From Hydrogenophaga sp. (GTDB taxonomy: Bacteria; Pseudomonadota; Gammaproteobacteria; Burkholderiales; Burkholderiaceae_C): DNA of 64,000 nucleotides. A model generated the notes under the pieces. That model was not told the origin of the DNA. It saw only the letters and a list, made by a program, of their open reading frames with translations, and searched no databases. The stretch spans positions 1 through 64,000 of the forward strand of contig NZ_JAUSOO010000152.1 in NCBI RefSeq assembly GCF_030656115.1, in the 5' to 3' direction. Numbering within the stretch: position 1 is the stretch's first letter; every line of letters begins with the position of its first letter. Made by a program: the position numbers and the translations under genes. Below are positions 9,584-18,712 of this stretch, one piece after another.

Positions 9584-10902
9584 GCGAGGGCCCGCTGCAA
9601 GACACTGTTGTGCCCCTGCGGCGCGGTGCTGGCGCCATGAAGGGCGGACACCAGCTGGTTTTGCTGCAAAACGGCGCAGCGCTGTTCCCTGCTTTGGTGG
9701 CGGCCATGGACGCCGCGCGTTCGGTGGTGCACCTGGAAACCTATATTTTTGAGTTTGCCGGTTCGGCACTCAGCGTGGCCGAGGCGTTGGAGCGTGCGGC
9801 GCAGCGCGGCGTGGTGGTGCGGCTGGTGATTGACGGGGTAGGTACGCCGCGCATGCCTGTCGAGTGGGTGCAGCGTTTTGCCGTAGCGGGCGTGCGCTGG
9901 CGGGTGTATGCGCCGCTGGGTCGCCTGGGGCTGCTGTTGCCCAGCCGCTGGCGGCGTTTGCACCGCAAGCTGTGTGTGGTGGACGGCACGGTCGGATTTT
10001 GTGGCGGCATCAACATCATTGACGACCAGGACGATGTGGCGCTGGGGCGCTTGCTCGCGCCCCGGCTGGATTTTTCCTTGCGGGTGGCGGGGCCGCTGGT
10101 GGACGACATGGTCGAGACCATGGACCAGTTGTGGTGGCGTCTGCAGGCTGTTCGAAAGGCGCGCCAGCGCGAATTTGGTGCTGCCTGGCAGGCCTTGCGT
10201 TCCACCCGACCGGTGGGCGATTTTTCGCGCTTGTTGGCCACCTTTGAGGCGCGCACCGGTTTGGATTTGCCGGGTGTTGCGGCGTTTGATGCCGATGAAA
10301 CCGGGCCTGCCCCCCTGGGCGTGGACGGAGCGCGCGCGGCTTTGCTGTTGCGCGACAACGTGAGCCATCGCCACGACATTGAGCGTGCTTACCTGAAAGC
10401 CATTGGCGAGGCCCGGCACGACATCGTGATTGCCAACGCCTATTTCATTCCCGGGCGCAAGCTGCGGCGCGCGCTCATGCTGGCGGTGGGGCGTGGTGTG
10501 CGGGTGCGTTTGCTGTTGCAAGGCAAGTACGAGCATTTTTTCCAGTACCGTGCAGCGCGCCCGGTGTACCAGATCCTGCTGAACGCGGGCATTGAAATCC
10601 ATGAGTACGCGCCCAGCGCGCTGCATGCCAAGGTGGCGGTGCTGGACCGCCGCTGGGCCACGGTGGGTTCCACCAATCTGGACCCTTTGTCTTTGCTGCT
10701 GGCGCGTGAGGCCAACGTCATGACCACCGACCGCCGGTTTGCAGCGCTGCTGCACGATTGCCTGGACAGCCTCGTCACCCGCAGCGGACAACAGCTGCAT
10801 GCCCACACCCTGAGCCAGCGCCCGTGGCACCAGCGGGTGCTTGACCGCATCGCCTTTGGCACCATGCGCGTGGTGTTGTTCATCACGGGGCACCGTTACT
10901 GA
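9580..10902 (+). CDS. clsB: Cardiolipin synthase B (phospholipase D family)
   Basis: ClsB transfers phosphatidyl groups to form cardiolipin. The 440-residue protein carries two HKD catalytic motifs: HRKLCVVD at 128-135 and HAKVAVLD at 349-356, each followed by GS/GG-N segments (GGINI and GSTNLD). The annotated start is a GTG overlapping the stop of the EEP gene; an ATG at 9637 would remove 19 residues and is also possible. No N-terminal membrane helices are seen, which fits ClsB rather than ClsA. Confidence 0.92.
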   Translation: MSEGPLQDTVVPLRRGAGAMKGGHQLVLLQNGAALFPALVAAMDAARSVVHLETYIFEFAGSALSVAEALERAAQRGVVVRLVIDGVGTPRMPVEWVQRFAVAGVRWRVYAPLGRLGLLLPSRWRRLHRKLCVVDGTVGFCGGINIIDDQDDVALGRLLAPRLDFSLRVAGPLVDDMVETMDQLWWRLQAVRKARQREFGAAWQALRSTRPVGDFSRLLATFEARTGLDLPGVAAFDADETGPAPLGVDGARAALLLRDNVSHRHDIERAYLKAIGEARHDIVIANAYFIPGRKLRRALMLAVGRGVRVRLLLQGKYEHFFQYRAARPVYQILLNAGIEIHEYAPSALHAKVAVLDRRWATVGSTNLDPLSLLLAREANVMTTDRRFAALLHDCLDSLVTRSGQQLHAHTLSQRPWHQRVLDRIAFGTMRVVLFITGHRY

Positions 10903-10950
10903 GCGCAGGGGCGGTGCAGCGTGCTGGGCGGCGACAGCCCTGTGCGAAGC

Positions 10951-10967
10951 AAAACCCCAGGGTTTTT
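10951..10967 (+). terminator. Weak terminator-like hairpin after clsB
   Basis: AAAACCC and GGGTTTTT are separated by two bases in the 117-base gap between clsB and folE. The loop is too tight for the full stem, so only a shorter hairpin followed by T residues can form. Confidence 0.3.
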
Positions 10968-11019
10968 CGAGTTATTTGAGCCGGGCGGTGCGTGCCAGGG
11001 GGCGGTGTTAGCATGACCC

Positions 11020-11748
11020 ATGTTCATGAAAACCGAATCTGACATGACCCCAGCCCTCCCCGCCGATGACGACCAGGGCGTGCCTGTGTCGGTCAAGATC
11101 CGAGAGCGCGTCAAAGCCGCACGGCAGCGCTTTCATTCCAACGACAACATCGCCGACTTCATCCAGCCAGGCGAGTTGGAGAAATTGCTCGACGAGGTGG
11201 CCGACAAGATGCAGGGCGTGCTGGAGAGCCTGGTCATCGATCTGGACAACGACCACAACACCGGCGATACCGCGCGTCGCGTGGCCAAGATGTACATCAA
11301 AGAGGTGTTCAACGGCCGGTATGTGAAAGGTCCGGCGGTCACCGAATTTCCCAATGCCGAGCACCTGAACGAGCTCATGATCGTGGGTCCCATCACCGTG
11401 CGCAGTGCTTGCAGCCACCACTTTTGCCCGGTGATTGGTCGTATCTGGATCGGTGTCATGCCCAACGAACACACCAATGTGATCGGCTTGTCAAAGTACG
11501 CCCGTCTGGCCGAATGGATCATGGGCCGCCCGCAAATCCAGGAAGAGGCCGTGGTGCAGCTGGCCGATCTGATCCAGGAAAAAACCCAGCCCGATGGCTT
11601 GGCCCTGGTCATGGAAGCCAGCCACTATTGCATGGCCTGGCGTGGCGTGAAAGACATGGACAGCAAAATGATCAACTCGGTCATGCGCGGCGTGTTTCTC
11701 AAAGACCCGAACCTGCGGCGCGAATTCCTTTCGCTGATTCCCCGCTGA
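11020..11748 (+). CDS. folE: GTP cyclohydrolase I
   Basis: FolE converts GTP to dihydroneopterin triphosphate, the first step of folate synthesis, whose product is the substrate of NudB encoded upstream. The 242-residue protein contains the zinc and catalytic region CSHHFCPVIG, the signature GLSKYARLAEWIMGRPQIQE and the closing SHYCMAWRGVKD. ATG codons at 11020, 11029 and 11044 are all in frame. The first is kept here, but the conserved core begins much later, so the start is uncertain by a few residues. Confidence 0.96.
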   Translation: MFMKTESDMTPALPADDDQGVPVSVKIRERVKAARQRFHSNDNIADFIQPGELEKLLDEVADKMQGVLESLVIDLDNDHNTGDTARRVAKMYIKEVFNGRYVKGPAVTEFPNAEHLNELMIVGPITVRSACSHHFCPVIGRIWIGVMPNEHTNVIGLSKYARLAEWIMGRPQIQEEAVVQLADLIQEKTQPDGLALVMEASHYCMAWRGVKDMDSKMINSVMRGVFLKDPNLRREFLSLIPR

Positions 11749-11809
11749 ACCTCGCCATCAGCGCCGAGACCCGCCCTGCGTTGCCCACCCGTTTCATCAG
11801 AAGGCCCCT

Positions 11810-12235
11810 ATGCTCGTACGCCTGCTCTATGTCAGTCGCGCGGTCGATAAAGACAGCCCCCGCGTCATCGAATCCATTCTTGAGGCATCCCGCTCGCACA
11901 ACATCGGCAACGGCATCACCGGCGTGCTGTGCTATGGCGGCGGTGTGTTTTTGCAGGCCATTGAAGGTGGGCGCACCGCAGTGAACAACCTCTACAACCA
12001 CATCGTGGCCGACAAGCGCCACACCGATGCGGTGTTGCTGCATTACGAAGAAATCACCGAGCGCCGTTTTGGTGGCTGGACCATGGGGCAGGTCAACCTG
12101 TCCAAGCTCAACACCTCGATCGTGCTGAAGTACTCCGAGCGGCCTGAATTCGACCCGTACGCCGTGTCTGGCAAGGTGTCTCTGGCGCTGCTGGAAGAGC
12201 TGATGGCCACGGCCAGCATCATCGGTCGCGCTTGA
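11810..12235 (+). CDS. BLUF-domain blue-light sensor (stand-alone), paralog 1
   Basis: BLUF proteins bind FAD and sense blue light. This 141-residue protein is essentially one BLUF domain plus a short helical tail and has no enzymatic output domain. The key residues are present: Tyr7 (LLYVSR), Asn31 and Gln49 (FLQAIEG), Trp90 and Met92 (GGWTMG), plus the GITGVL strand and the DKRHTD turn. Such short BLUF proteins act through partner proteins. A second BLUF gene at 37157 has every one of these residues at the same position. The neighbours (folE, DUF429) give no clue to the partner. Confidence 0.92.
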   Translation: MLVRLLYVSRAVDKDSPRVIESILEASRSHNIGNGITGVLCYGGGVFLQAIEGGRTAVNNLYNHIVADKRHTDAVLLHYEEITERRFGGWTMGQVNLSKLNTSIVLKYSERPEFDPYAVSGKVSLALLEELMATASIIGRA

Positions 12236-12250
12236 TGAACGGGGTTCATC
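12234..12250. other. Hairpin at the end of the first BLUF gene
   Basis: A perfect 7-bp inverted repeat GATGAAC (12234-12240) / GTTCATC (12244-12250) with a GGG loop overlaps the stop codon of the BLUF gene. There is no T-run after it, so termination is uncertain. Confidence 0.4.
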
Positions 12251-12288
12251 GCGTGCCTGCCCGACCGGTGTTCATGGGCTGACAGGGC

Positions 12289-13122
12289 GTGACGACCACC
12301 CTGCTGGGTTGCGACTTCACCAGCGCACCCAGCCGCCGCAAACCCATCACCCTCGCGGTCGGCCACGTTGACCGGGGGCGTGTGGTGTTGAATGGTATGG
12401 AGCGCTGGGAGACCTTGGCAGCCTGGAGCGACCGCCTGGGCCGGGCCGAAGCTTGGGTCGGCGGTTTTGACCTGCCTTTTGGATTGCCCCGCGAACTGGT
12501 GACCACGCTGGGCTGGCCCACCGACTGGCGTGCCTGTATGGCCCACTACGCCAGCCTGGAACGCGCCACCATCCGCGATACCTTTGTGGCCTTCTGCGAT
12601 GCGCGCCCGGCGGGTGGCAAGTTCGCCCACCGCGCCACCGACGGCCCGGCAGGTTCCAGTCCCAGCATGAAATGGGTCAACCCACCGGTGGCGTTCATGT
12701 TGCACGCGGGTGTGCCACGCCTGATCGATGCCGGCGTCACGTTGCCGGGCCTGCACGCTGGCGATCCGAACCGGGTCGCCCTGGAAGCCTATCCCGGTCT
12801 GCTGGCGCGCAGCGTGCTGGGCAACACCTCCTACAAAAGCGACGACAAGGCGCGGCAAACGCCCGAGCGCCTGATTGCCCGCAAGACGCTCATCAACGCA
12901 CTGGAAAGTGGCTTGGTGCCGCTGCTGCATGCTTCACAACTGCGTCTCAAGCTCAGCCATGCGCAGCGCGATGCGCTGGCCGACGACGCCAGCGGCGACA
13001 GCCTGGACGCGGTGCTCTGCCTGCTGCAGGCAGCCTGGGCTCAGGCCCAGCACCGTGCCGGGCACCCGTGCTGGGGTCTGCCCCCATTCGATTCCCTGGA
13101 AGGCTGGATCGTTACAGCCTGA
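12289..13122 (+). CDS. DUF429 family protein (RNase H-like predicted nuclease)
   Basis: This 277-residue protein starts at a GTG (12289) giving MTTTLLGCDFTSAPSRRKPITLA. The early acidic LGCDFTSAP strand, the GFDLPFGLPREL motif and the later DSLDAVLCLLQAAW segment match DUF429, a family predicted to have an RNase H-like nuclease fold with conserved acidic residues. The substrate is unknown. It stands alone between the BLUF gene and a small membrane protein, with no clear operon partner. Confidence 0.82.
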   Translation: MTTTLLGCDFTSAPSRRKPITLAVGHVDRGRVVLNGMERWETLAAWSDRLGRAEAWVGGFDLPFGLPRELVTTLGWPTDWRACMAHYASLERATIRDTFVAFCDARPAGGKFAHRATDGPAGSSPSMKWVNPPVAFMLHAGVPRLIDAGVTLPGLHAGDPNRVALEAYPGLLARSVLGNTSYKSDDKARQTPERLIARKTLINALESGLVPLLHASQLRLKLSHAQRDALADDASGDSLDAVLCLLQAAWAQAQHRAGHPCWGLPPFDSLEGWIVTA

Positions 13123-13200
13123 TCGGCTGCTTTGGTGCATCATGGGCCACGGTAGGGCGTCCGGGTCTTTTCGGGCTCGGGTTGCACTGCCAATGATGGA

Positions 13201-13434
13201 ATGGACAATCTCATGAATGCAATCAAACTGGCCGGCATCCTGTGCATCGCGGCCGGTGTGGCCGGGCTGCTGTATGGCAGCTTCAGCTACACCAAAGACA
13301 CCGAGGTGATCAAGCTCGGGCCGGTGGAGCTGTCCGTGAAAGAAAAGGAAACGGTCAACGTGCCCATGTGGGTGGGCGTGGGCGCGATCGTGGTGGGTGG
13401 CGCTTTGCTGCTCGCCGGCGCAAAAAAAAGCTGA
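13201..13434 (+). CDS. DUF3185 small inner-membrane protein
   Basis: This 77-residue protein has two transmembrane helices: about 9-26 (LAGILCIAAGVAGLLYGSF) and 55-73 (MWVGVGAIVVGGALLLAG). Between them is a short periplasmic-type loop with the family phrase KLGPVELSVKEKETVNVP. ATG at 13201 or at 13213 could start translation. DUF3185 proteins have no known role. Confidence 0.82.
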   Translation: MDNLMNAIKLAGILCIAAGVAGLLYGSFSYTKDTEVIKLGPVELSVKEKETVNVPMWVGVGAIVVGGALLLAGAKKS

Positions 13435-13567
13435 GCGGAAAGACTGGCCGACAACCGCTGGTCGCGTGCAGGTCTGACCTGCATCAAGCACGCAACCACC
13501 GCTATCAGCGACACTGCGGCGCTGTGGCCGCGCTGCGTTGGCCCATTTTTTGATTCGGTGCCCGCCT

Positions 13568-14227
13568 GTGTCCACTTGGTTGTCTCGTTTTCGATCCGTT
13601 CCTGTTCCCATGGCGGGCCAGGCCGCTGTGCCGTCCAGCCGCCACAAACCGCACGAAGACATACAGGCCCTGCTCACGGGCACGTTGTTTGTGGCGCTGG
13701 GGGTGGTCATGTTTCGCCACACCGGCCTGATCACCGGCGGCACGGCGGGGCTGGCATTTCTGCTGCACTACGCCACGGGTTGGAACTTCAGCCTGGTGTT
13801 TTTCGCCATCAACCTGCCGTTTTACGGCTTGGCTTTCCAGCGCATGGGCTGGGTGTTTACGCTCAAGACCTTTGCCGCTGTGGCGCTGCTGGCGCTCTTT
13901 GTGCAGTGGGTGCCGCAAGGCATCACCTTTGGAGCGCTGTCCACCGGTTTTGCCGCCGTGACGGGCGGCCTGCTCATGGGCGCTGGCATGTTGATGCTGT
14001 TTCGCCACCGCGCCAGCCTGGGGGGCTTCAACGTGTTGGTGCTGTACCTGCAAGAGCGTTTTGGCTGGCGCGCTGGCCACGTGCAAATGGCGTTCGATTG
14101 CGCCATTGTGCTGGCCGCCACGGCCGTGGTGGACTGGACGCAGATTCTCTGGTCGGTGCTGGGCGCTGTGGTGCTCAACATGACGCTGGCGATCAACCAC
14201 CGCCCGGGGCGTTACATGGCGGTGTGA
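13568..14227 (+). CDS. YitT-family membrane protein
   Basis: This is a polytopic membrane protein of about 220 residues with five to six predicted helices. The YitT signature GLITGGTAGLAFLLHYATGW is present, and GASLGGFNVLVLYLQ-like glycine-rich turns (here ASLGGFNVLVLYLQ) follow the central helices. GTG at 13568 is taken as start; ATG at 13610 would remove 14 residues. It lacks the C-terminal DUF2179 domain of Bacillus YitT. No transport substrate is known for this family. Confidence 0.82.
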   Translation: MSTWLSRFRSVPVPMAGQAAVPSSRHKPHEDIQALLTGTLFVALGVVMFRHTGLITGGTAGLAFLLHYATGWNFSLVFFAINLPFYGLAFQRMGWVFTLKTFAAVALLALFVQWVPQGITFGALSTGFAAVTGGLLMGAGMLMLFRHRASLGGFNVLVLYLQERFGWRAGHVQMAFDCAIVLAATAVVDWTQILWSVLGAVVLNMTLAINHRPGRYMAV

Positions 14228-14297
14228 GTGGTGTGACGGGGTGCCTGTGTTGAATGGGGCAACCGTTGGCGCAAGCCGGAACTGGCAGACTCCCGGT

Positions 14298-14888
14298 ATG
14301 TTGTTTTTCAAATCTGCCGACAGCGGGTGCCTGCATCACGGGGTTGTGCTGCTTGGGTTGGCCTGTGTGCTGGCCGGGCCTGCCACAGCCTGGGCACAGC
14401 CCGACGCGCAGGCACAGAGCCAGAGCGTGCCGTTGTCTGCTGAACACGCATCACTGCCGCTGACCTACACCGCCCGCGTCACCCGCGTGTCTGATGGCGA
14501 CACGTTGTGGGTCAAGCCGTTGGCGGGTGGCCGTTACCAGAAGTTGCGGTTGGACGGCGTGGATGCGCCCGAGATATGCCAGAGCGGCGGCCCAGCCGCC
14601 CGCGAGGCACTGGCTTCGCGCGTGCTGGACCAGGTGGTGACAGTGCGCGTGCGCGCCTTGGACAGCTATGACCGGGGCTTGGCGAAGGTCAGCGTCGGTG
14701 GTGAAGACCTGGCGGCAGCCTTGGTGCGTGGGGGCCATGCCTGGTCATCGCGTTGGCGGCGCAGCCAGGGGCCTTACGCGGCCGAAGAGGCACAGGCACG
14801 CGCTGAGCGCAAAGGCATTTTTGGGTTGGACGGCGCAGAGATGCCGCACGAATTTAGGCGCCGGCATGGACCATGCCCCATGCCTTGA
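14298..14888 (+). CDS. Secreted thermonuclease (SNase)-like protein
   Basis: This 196-residue protein has a signal peptide (hydrophobic about 14-32, ending TAWAQ). Its SNase domain shows RVTRVSDGDTLWV, the KLRLDGVDAPE segment with the catalytic Asp/Glu region, and YDRGLAKVSVGGEDLAAALVRGGHAW near the end. The usual EKGLWA-like finish is here RKGIFG. The start at 14298 is chosen because it opens directly onto the signal peptide; an upstream open frame to 14241 does not. It probably cleaves extracellular or periplasmic nucleic acid, which is inferred from the family. Confidence 0.87.
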   Translation: MLFFKSADSGCLHHGVVLLGLACVLAGPATAWAQPDAQAQSQSVPLSAEHASLPLTYTARVTRVSDGDTLWVKPLAGGRYQKLRLDGVDAPEICQSGGPAAREALASRVLDQVVTVRVRALDSYDRGLAKVSVGGEDLAAALVRGGHAWSSRWRRSQGPYAAEEAQARAERKGIFGLDGAEMPHEFRRRHGPCPMP

Positions 14889-14925
14889 AGCGCATCGCTT
14901 GCGGCTTGGGTTTCAGGCGCGCGGC

Positions 14926-15705
14926 TTACCGCACACCGCACACCGCACAGTGCGGGTTTTGGGGCAGGGCGATTTCGTTGAACGCCATGTCGCGCCCGTC
15001 CAGCATGAGCAGGCGCCCGGTCAGGCGCGAGCCCAGGCCGGTCAGCAGCTTCAGCGCTTCGGCGGCCTGCAGGGTGCCCACTATGCCCACCAGCGGCGCA
15101 AACACACCCATGGTGGCGCAGCGGGTTTCTTCCACGCCGCTGTCTTCGGGGAACACGCAGGCGTAGCACGGGTTACCGGGCACCCGGGCATCAAACACGC
15201 TGAGCTGGCCGTCCATGCGAATGGCCGCGCCCGACACCAGGGGTTTGCTGTGTTGGACGCAAGCGCGGTTGATGGCGTGGCGGGTGGCGAAGTTGTCGGT
15301 GCAGTCCAGCACCACGTCGGCTTGTTCCACCAGTGCGTTCAGCAAGGTTGCGTCGGCACGTTGCACCACTGGTGTCACCACCACGTCGGGGTTGATGGCG
15401 GCAATGGCCTGCTGTATCGAGAGCGCCTTGGCCATGCCCACCCGGGCCAGGTTGTGGGCAATCTGGCGCTGCAGGTTGGTTTCGTCCACCACATCGTGGT
15501 CCACCACCGTGATGCGGCCCACGCCCGCGCTGCCCAAATACAAGGCCACCGGTGAGCCCAGCCCGCCCGCGCCAATGACCAGTGCGTGCGATGCCAGCAA
15601 CTGTTCCTGCCCTTCAACGCCAAGTTCGTTGAGCAGGATGTGGCGCGAATAGCGCAAGAGCTGGGCGTCGTTCACGGTCGGTGGCTGGTGCGGCAGGGCC
15701 GCCAC
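14926..15705 (-). CDS. moeB: MoeB/ThiF-type adenylyltransferase (sulfur-carrier protein activation)
   Basis: This enzyme activates a MoaD or ThiS-like sulfur carrier by adenylating its C-terminal glycine. The 259 residues show RYSRHILLNELGVEGQ, the nucleotide loop GAGGLGS (45-51), DNF in VVLDCTDNFATRHAIN, and two zinc CxxC pairs (CYAC near 180 and CAVC near the C-terminus). MoeB and ThiF cannot be separated safely; the absence of thi genes nearby and the length favour MoeB. Four bases separate it from the S41 protease stop, so the two are co-transcribed, an arrangement common in betaproteobacteria. Confidence 0.88.
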   Translation of the reverse strand: MAALPHQPPTVNDAQLLRYSRHILLNELGVEGQEQLLASHALVIGAGGLGSPVALYLGSAGVGRITVVDHDVVDETNLQRQIAHNLARVGMAKALSIQQAIAAINPDVVVTPVVQRADATLLNALVEQADVVLDCTDNFATRHAINRACVQHSKPLVSGAAIRMDGQLSVFDARVPGNPCYACVFPEDSGVEETRCATMGVFAPLVGIVGTLQAAEALKLLTGLGSRLTGRLLMLDGRDMAFNEIALPQNPHCAVCGVR

Positions 15706-15709
15706 CAGA

Positions 15710-17197
15710 TCAGTTGTCTTTTTTCTCTTCAGCGGTGCGCACGGTCAGGGTCTTGCTGACCACCACCGGCTGGCCTTTGAGCTGGTTGAGAGCTTGTTGC
15801 AGCTGGAAGTCTTTGTCGCTGCCAAATTCAGGCACCAGGCGCTGGCCCGGGTTCTTTTTGGCTTCTTCTTCCAGCCGCTTGCGGGCTTGCTCACGGGCTT
15901 CTTCGCGCTGCTGTTCTTCGACGCGGCGCGCATCGGTCATGGGCGGTTCGGCTTCTTTGCCATTGCCCAGGTGCTTTTGCAAATCGGCCTCGCGGGTGCG
16001 CAGGGCAGCAAACACATTGCCTTCCAGGGTTTCGTCCACCATCACGTCGGGCACGATGCCTTTGGCCTGAATGGAGTTGCCTGAGGGCGTGTAGTAGCGT
16101 GCGGTGGTCAGTTTCAGACCGGTGTCGGGCCCCAATGGGCGCACGGTTTGCACCGAACCCTTGCCAAACGTCTGGCTGCCCATGATGGTGGCGCGCTTGT
16201 GGTCTTGCAGAGCGCCGGCCACGATTTCGCTCGCCGATGCCGAGCCTTCGTTGACCAGCACCACCAGCGGCACTTTTTTCAGTGCGCCCTGGGTCGCGTC
16301 GGTCAGGCGCTTGATCGGGTCGGTGCCGCTGCGGCGCAGGTAGTGCTGCGGAATCGCTTTGTAGACAAATTTGCTGTCTTCCAGCTGGCCGTTGGTGGAT
16401 ACGACCGTGACGTTTTCAGGCAGGAAAGCCGCAGACAGCGCAACCGCCGCATCCAGCAAGCCGCCTGGATCGTTGCGCAAATCGAGCACCAGGCCTTTCA
16501 GCTTGGGGTCGGCCTTGTAAATGTCCTCCACTTTGCGGGCAAAGTCTTCAATGGTGCGCTCCTGGAACTGCGACACCCGAACCCAGGCATAACCCGGTTC
16601 AACCACCTTGGTTTTCACGCTCTGGGTTTTGATCTCTTCGCGCGTGATCGTCACCGGGAAGCTGCGGTTTTCGTCTTTGCGGAAAATGGTGAGCAACACC
16701 TTGGTGCGTGGCTCACCGCGCATGAGCTTGACGGCCTCGTTGATGCTCAAACCTTTGACGGCGGTGTCGTCGATCTTGGTGATCAGGTCGCCGGTTTTGA
16801 GTCCGGCCCGGAAGGCGGGTGAGTCTTCAATGGGCGACACCACCTTGACCAAGCCGTCTTCCATGGTGATTTCAATGCCCACACCCACGAAACGCCCGCT
16901 GGTGCCTTCGCGGAATTCCTTGAACGACTTCTTGTCGAAATACTGGGAGTGCGGGTCCAGGCTGGCGACCATGCCCGTGATGGCCTCGGAGATGAGTTTT
17001 TTCTCATCCACCGGCTCCACGTAGTCGCTCTTGACCATGCCGAACACTGCGGCGAGCTGTTGCAGTTCTTCCAGAGGCAGCGGTGCCAGCGTGCCCCGGG
17101 CCACCGCCTGCAGTTGCACGGTGGTGAGTGCGCCCGCCACAGCGCCAATAGCAACCCAGCCTGCAATTTTCAGCTTTTGACCCACAAATTTACCCAT
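15710..17197 (-). CDS. C-terminal processing peptidase (S41 family, CtpA/Prc-like)
   Basis: This is a periplasmic tail-specific protease anchored by an N-terminal helix (about 12-33). The 495 residues carry a PDZ domain (about 105-175, with GVGIEI and GLKTGDLITKIDD) and the S41 catalytic core. Ser321 in GSASASEI and Lys346 in FGKGSVQ have the 25-residue spacing of the Prc Ser-Lys dyad. The C-terminal ~110 residues are charged and probably helical. gpmA lies upstream on the same strand. Substrates cannot be read from the sequence. Confidence 0.94.
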   Translation of the reverse strand: MGKFVGQKLKIAGWVAIGAVAGALTTVQLQAVARGTLAPLPLEELQQLAAVFGMVKSDYVEPVDEKKLISEAITGMVASLDPHSQYFDKKSFKEFREGTSGRFVGVGIEITMEDGLVKVVSPIEDSPAFRAGLKTGDLITKIDDTAVKGLSINEAVKLMRGEPRTKVLLTIFRKDENRSFPVTITREEIKTQSVKTKVVEPGYAWVRVSQFQERTIEDFARKVEDIYKADPKLKGLVLDLRNDPGGLLDAAVALSAAFLPENVTVVSTNGQLEDSKFVYKAIPQHYLRRSGTDPIKRLTDATQGALKKVPLVVLVNEGSASASEIVAGALQDHKRATIMGSQTFGKGSVQTVRPLGPDTGLKLTTARYYTPSGNSIQAKGIVPDVMVDETLEGNVFAALRTREADLQKHLGNGKEAEPPMTDARRVEEQQREEAREQARKRLEEEAKKNPGQRLVPEFGSDKDFQLQQALNQLKGQPVVVSKTLTVRTAEEKKDN

Positions 17198-17371
17198 GGA
17201 AATACCTTAAAACAAACCTGGACGGGGCCGAAGGCCCCTGCCGCAAAGCAATATACACCTTGGAGCAAGGCCGGGTATTTCAGTTCCACAAAGCCTTTGG
17301 TGCCACGGCAGACCGCTTCAAACGGCAGTCTTGGCTGGTGAACAGGGCATGAGCGGAAGATGCGTGGCTTC

Positions 17372-18115
17372 TCAACCCTTGCCTTGTGCGGCCACAGCGG
17401 CCGCCGCCGCAGCAGCGGCCTCGGCGTCGCCCAGGTAGTAACGCTTGATGAGCTTGAGATCGGCGTCCAGTTCGTAGACCAGCGGAATGCCGTTGGGAAT
17501 GTTCACACCCACGATGTCGGCCTCGCTGATGCCTTCCAGGTACATCACCAGCGCCCGGATGCTGTTGCCGTGGGCAGCCACCACGATCCGTTTGCCGGCC
17601 TTGATGGCGGGCGCCAGGGCCTCGTTCCAGAACGGCATGACGCGCGCCACCGTGTCTTTCAGGCACTCGGTCAGGGGCACCTGGTCGGGTTGCAGCAGGG
17701 CATAGCGGCGGTCGCTGCGCTCGCAGCGGGGGTCGGTGGCCTCCAGCGCGGGCGGCGGCGTGTCGTAGCTGCGGCGCCAGATCAGCACCTGTTCGTCGCC
17801 GTATTGCTTGGCCATGTCGGCCTTGTTCAGACCTTGCAGCGCACCGTAGTGGCGCTCGTTCAGGCGCCAGCTTTTCACCACGGGCAGCCAGGTGCGGTCC
17901 ATCTCGTCCAGCGTGTACCACAGGGTGTGAATGGCCCGCTTGAGCACGCTGGTGTAGGCGATGTCGAAGTCGTAGCCTTCGGCCTTGAGCAATTTACCGG
18001 CCGACATGGCCTGGGACACGCCGGTGGGCGTCAGGTCCACATCGGTCCAGCCGGTGAAGCGGTTTTCAAGGTTCCAGGTGGATTCACCGTGGCGGATCAG
18101 AACGAGTTTGTACAT
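17372..18115 (-). CDS. gpmA: 2,3-bisphosphoglycerate-dependent phosphoglycerate mutase
   Basis: GpmA interconverts 3- and 2-phosphoglycerate in glycolysis and gluconeogenesis. The start at 18115 ([13 protein letters not shown]) gives 247 residues, the usual size. The phospho-histidine motif RHGES, the [19 protein letters not shown] signature and the second histidine in VAAHGNS are all present. The last ~15 residues are an Ala-rich tail. gpmA-S41 protease-moeB are in the same direction with gaps of 174 and 4 bases. The rhodanese gene starts divergently 141 bases away. Confidence 0.96.
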   Translation of the reverse strand: MYKLVLIRHGESTWNLENRFTGWTDVDLTPTGVSQAMSAGKLLKAEGYDFDIAYTSVLKRAIHTLWYTLDEMDRTWLPVVKSWRLNERHYGALQGLNKADMAKQYGDEQVLIWRRSYDTPPPALEATDPRCERSDRRYALLQPDQVPLTECLKDTVARVMPFWNEALAPAIKAGKRIVVAAHGNSIRALVMYLEGISEADIVGVNIPNGIPLVYELDADLKLIKRYYLGDAEAAAAAAAAVAAQGKG

Positions 18116-18256
18116 GGGTAGAGAAGGGCGTTGGTGCGCGCAAAACCAGGGTGACAGCACTGCGCAAGGCGGGACCGGGCTGACGTGTGGCGCAGCAAGG
18201 CCCACACAGTCCAGCCAGACATTCTAAAATCGCAGGCTTAACTGAAAGGTGTCCCC

Positions 18257-18667
18257 GTGAGTTTTTTTATTGAAAACTGGATTTTGATTGCCGTGGCGTT
18301 CAGCGCGGGTGCCATGTTGATGTTCCCGGCCCTGACCGCCGGGGGCGGTGCCGACTCGCTCAATCCGGCGCAGGCGGTGCAGTTGATGAACCGTGAAAAG
18401 GCGGCGGTGATCGATGTGTGTGGTGCCGACGAGTTTGCGTCCGGGCATGTGGTGGGTGCCAAAAACATCCCGCTGGCCGACCTGGAAGCCAAGTTGGCGG
18501 GTGCGGTGAAAAACAAGGCCACGCCGGTCATTCTGGTGTGTGCTTCGGGCATGCGTTCCAAGCGCGCGGTGGCCATTGCGAAGAAACTGGGCTACGAGAA
18601 CAGCCATTCCCTGTCGGGTGGCATGGGTGCCTGGCGCTCGGCCAGCCTGCCGGTCGAAAAAGCCTGA
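18257..18667 (+). CDS. Membrane-anchored rhodanese-like sulfurtransferase
   Basis: This 136-residue protein starts at GTG 18257. It has an N-terminal transmembrane segment (about 6-26) and a single rhodanese domain with the active-site loop CASGMRS, where the cysteine carries persulfide sulfur. It begins the conserved order rhodanese-grxC-secB-gpsA, typical for Burkholderiales and many gammaproteobacteria. The role there (redox or thiol supply near protein export) is inferred from context only. Confidence 0.9.
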   Translation: MSFFIENWILIAVAFSAGAMLMFPALTAGGGADSLNPAQAVQLMNREKAAVIDVCGADEFASGHVVGAKNIPLADLEAKLAGAVKNKATPVILVCASGMRSKRAVAIAKKLGYENSHSLSGGMGAWRSASLPVEKA

Positions 18668-18712
18668 TCATCCCAGCCCACTTTTTCCCGCAACCCTTTT
18701 CCAGGATTCCGC

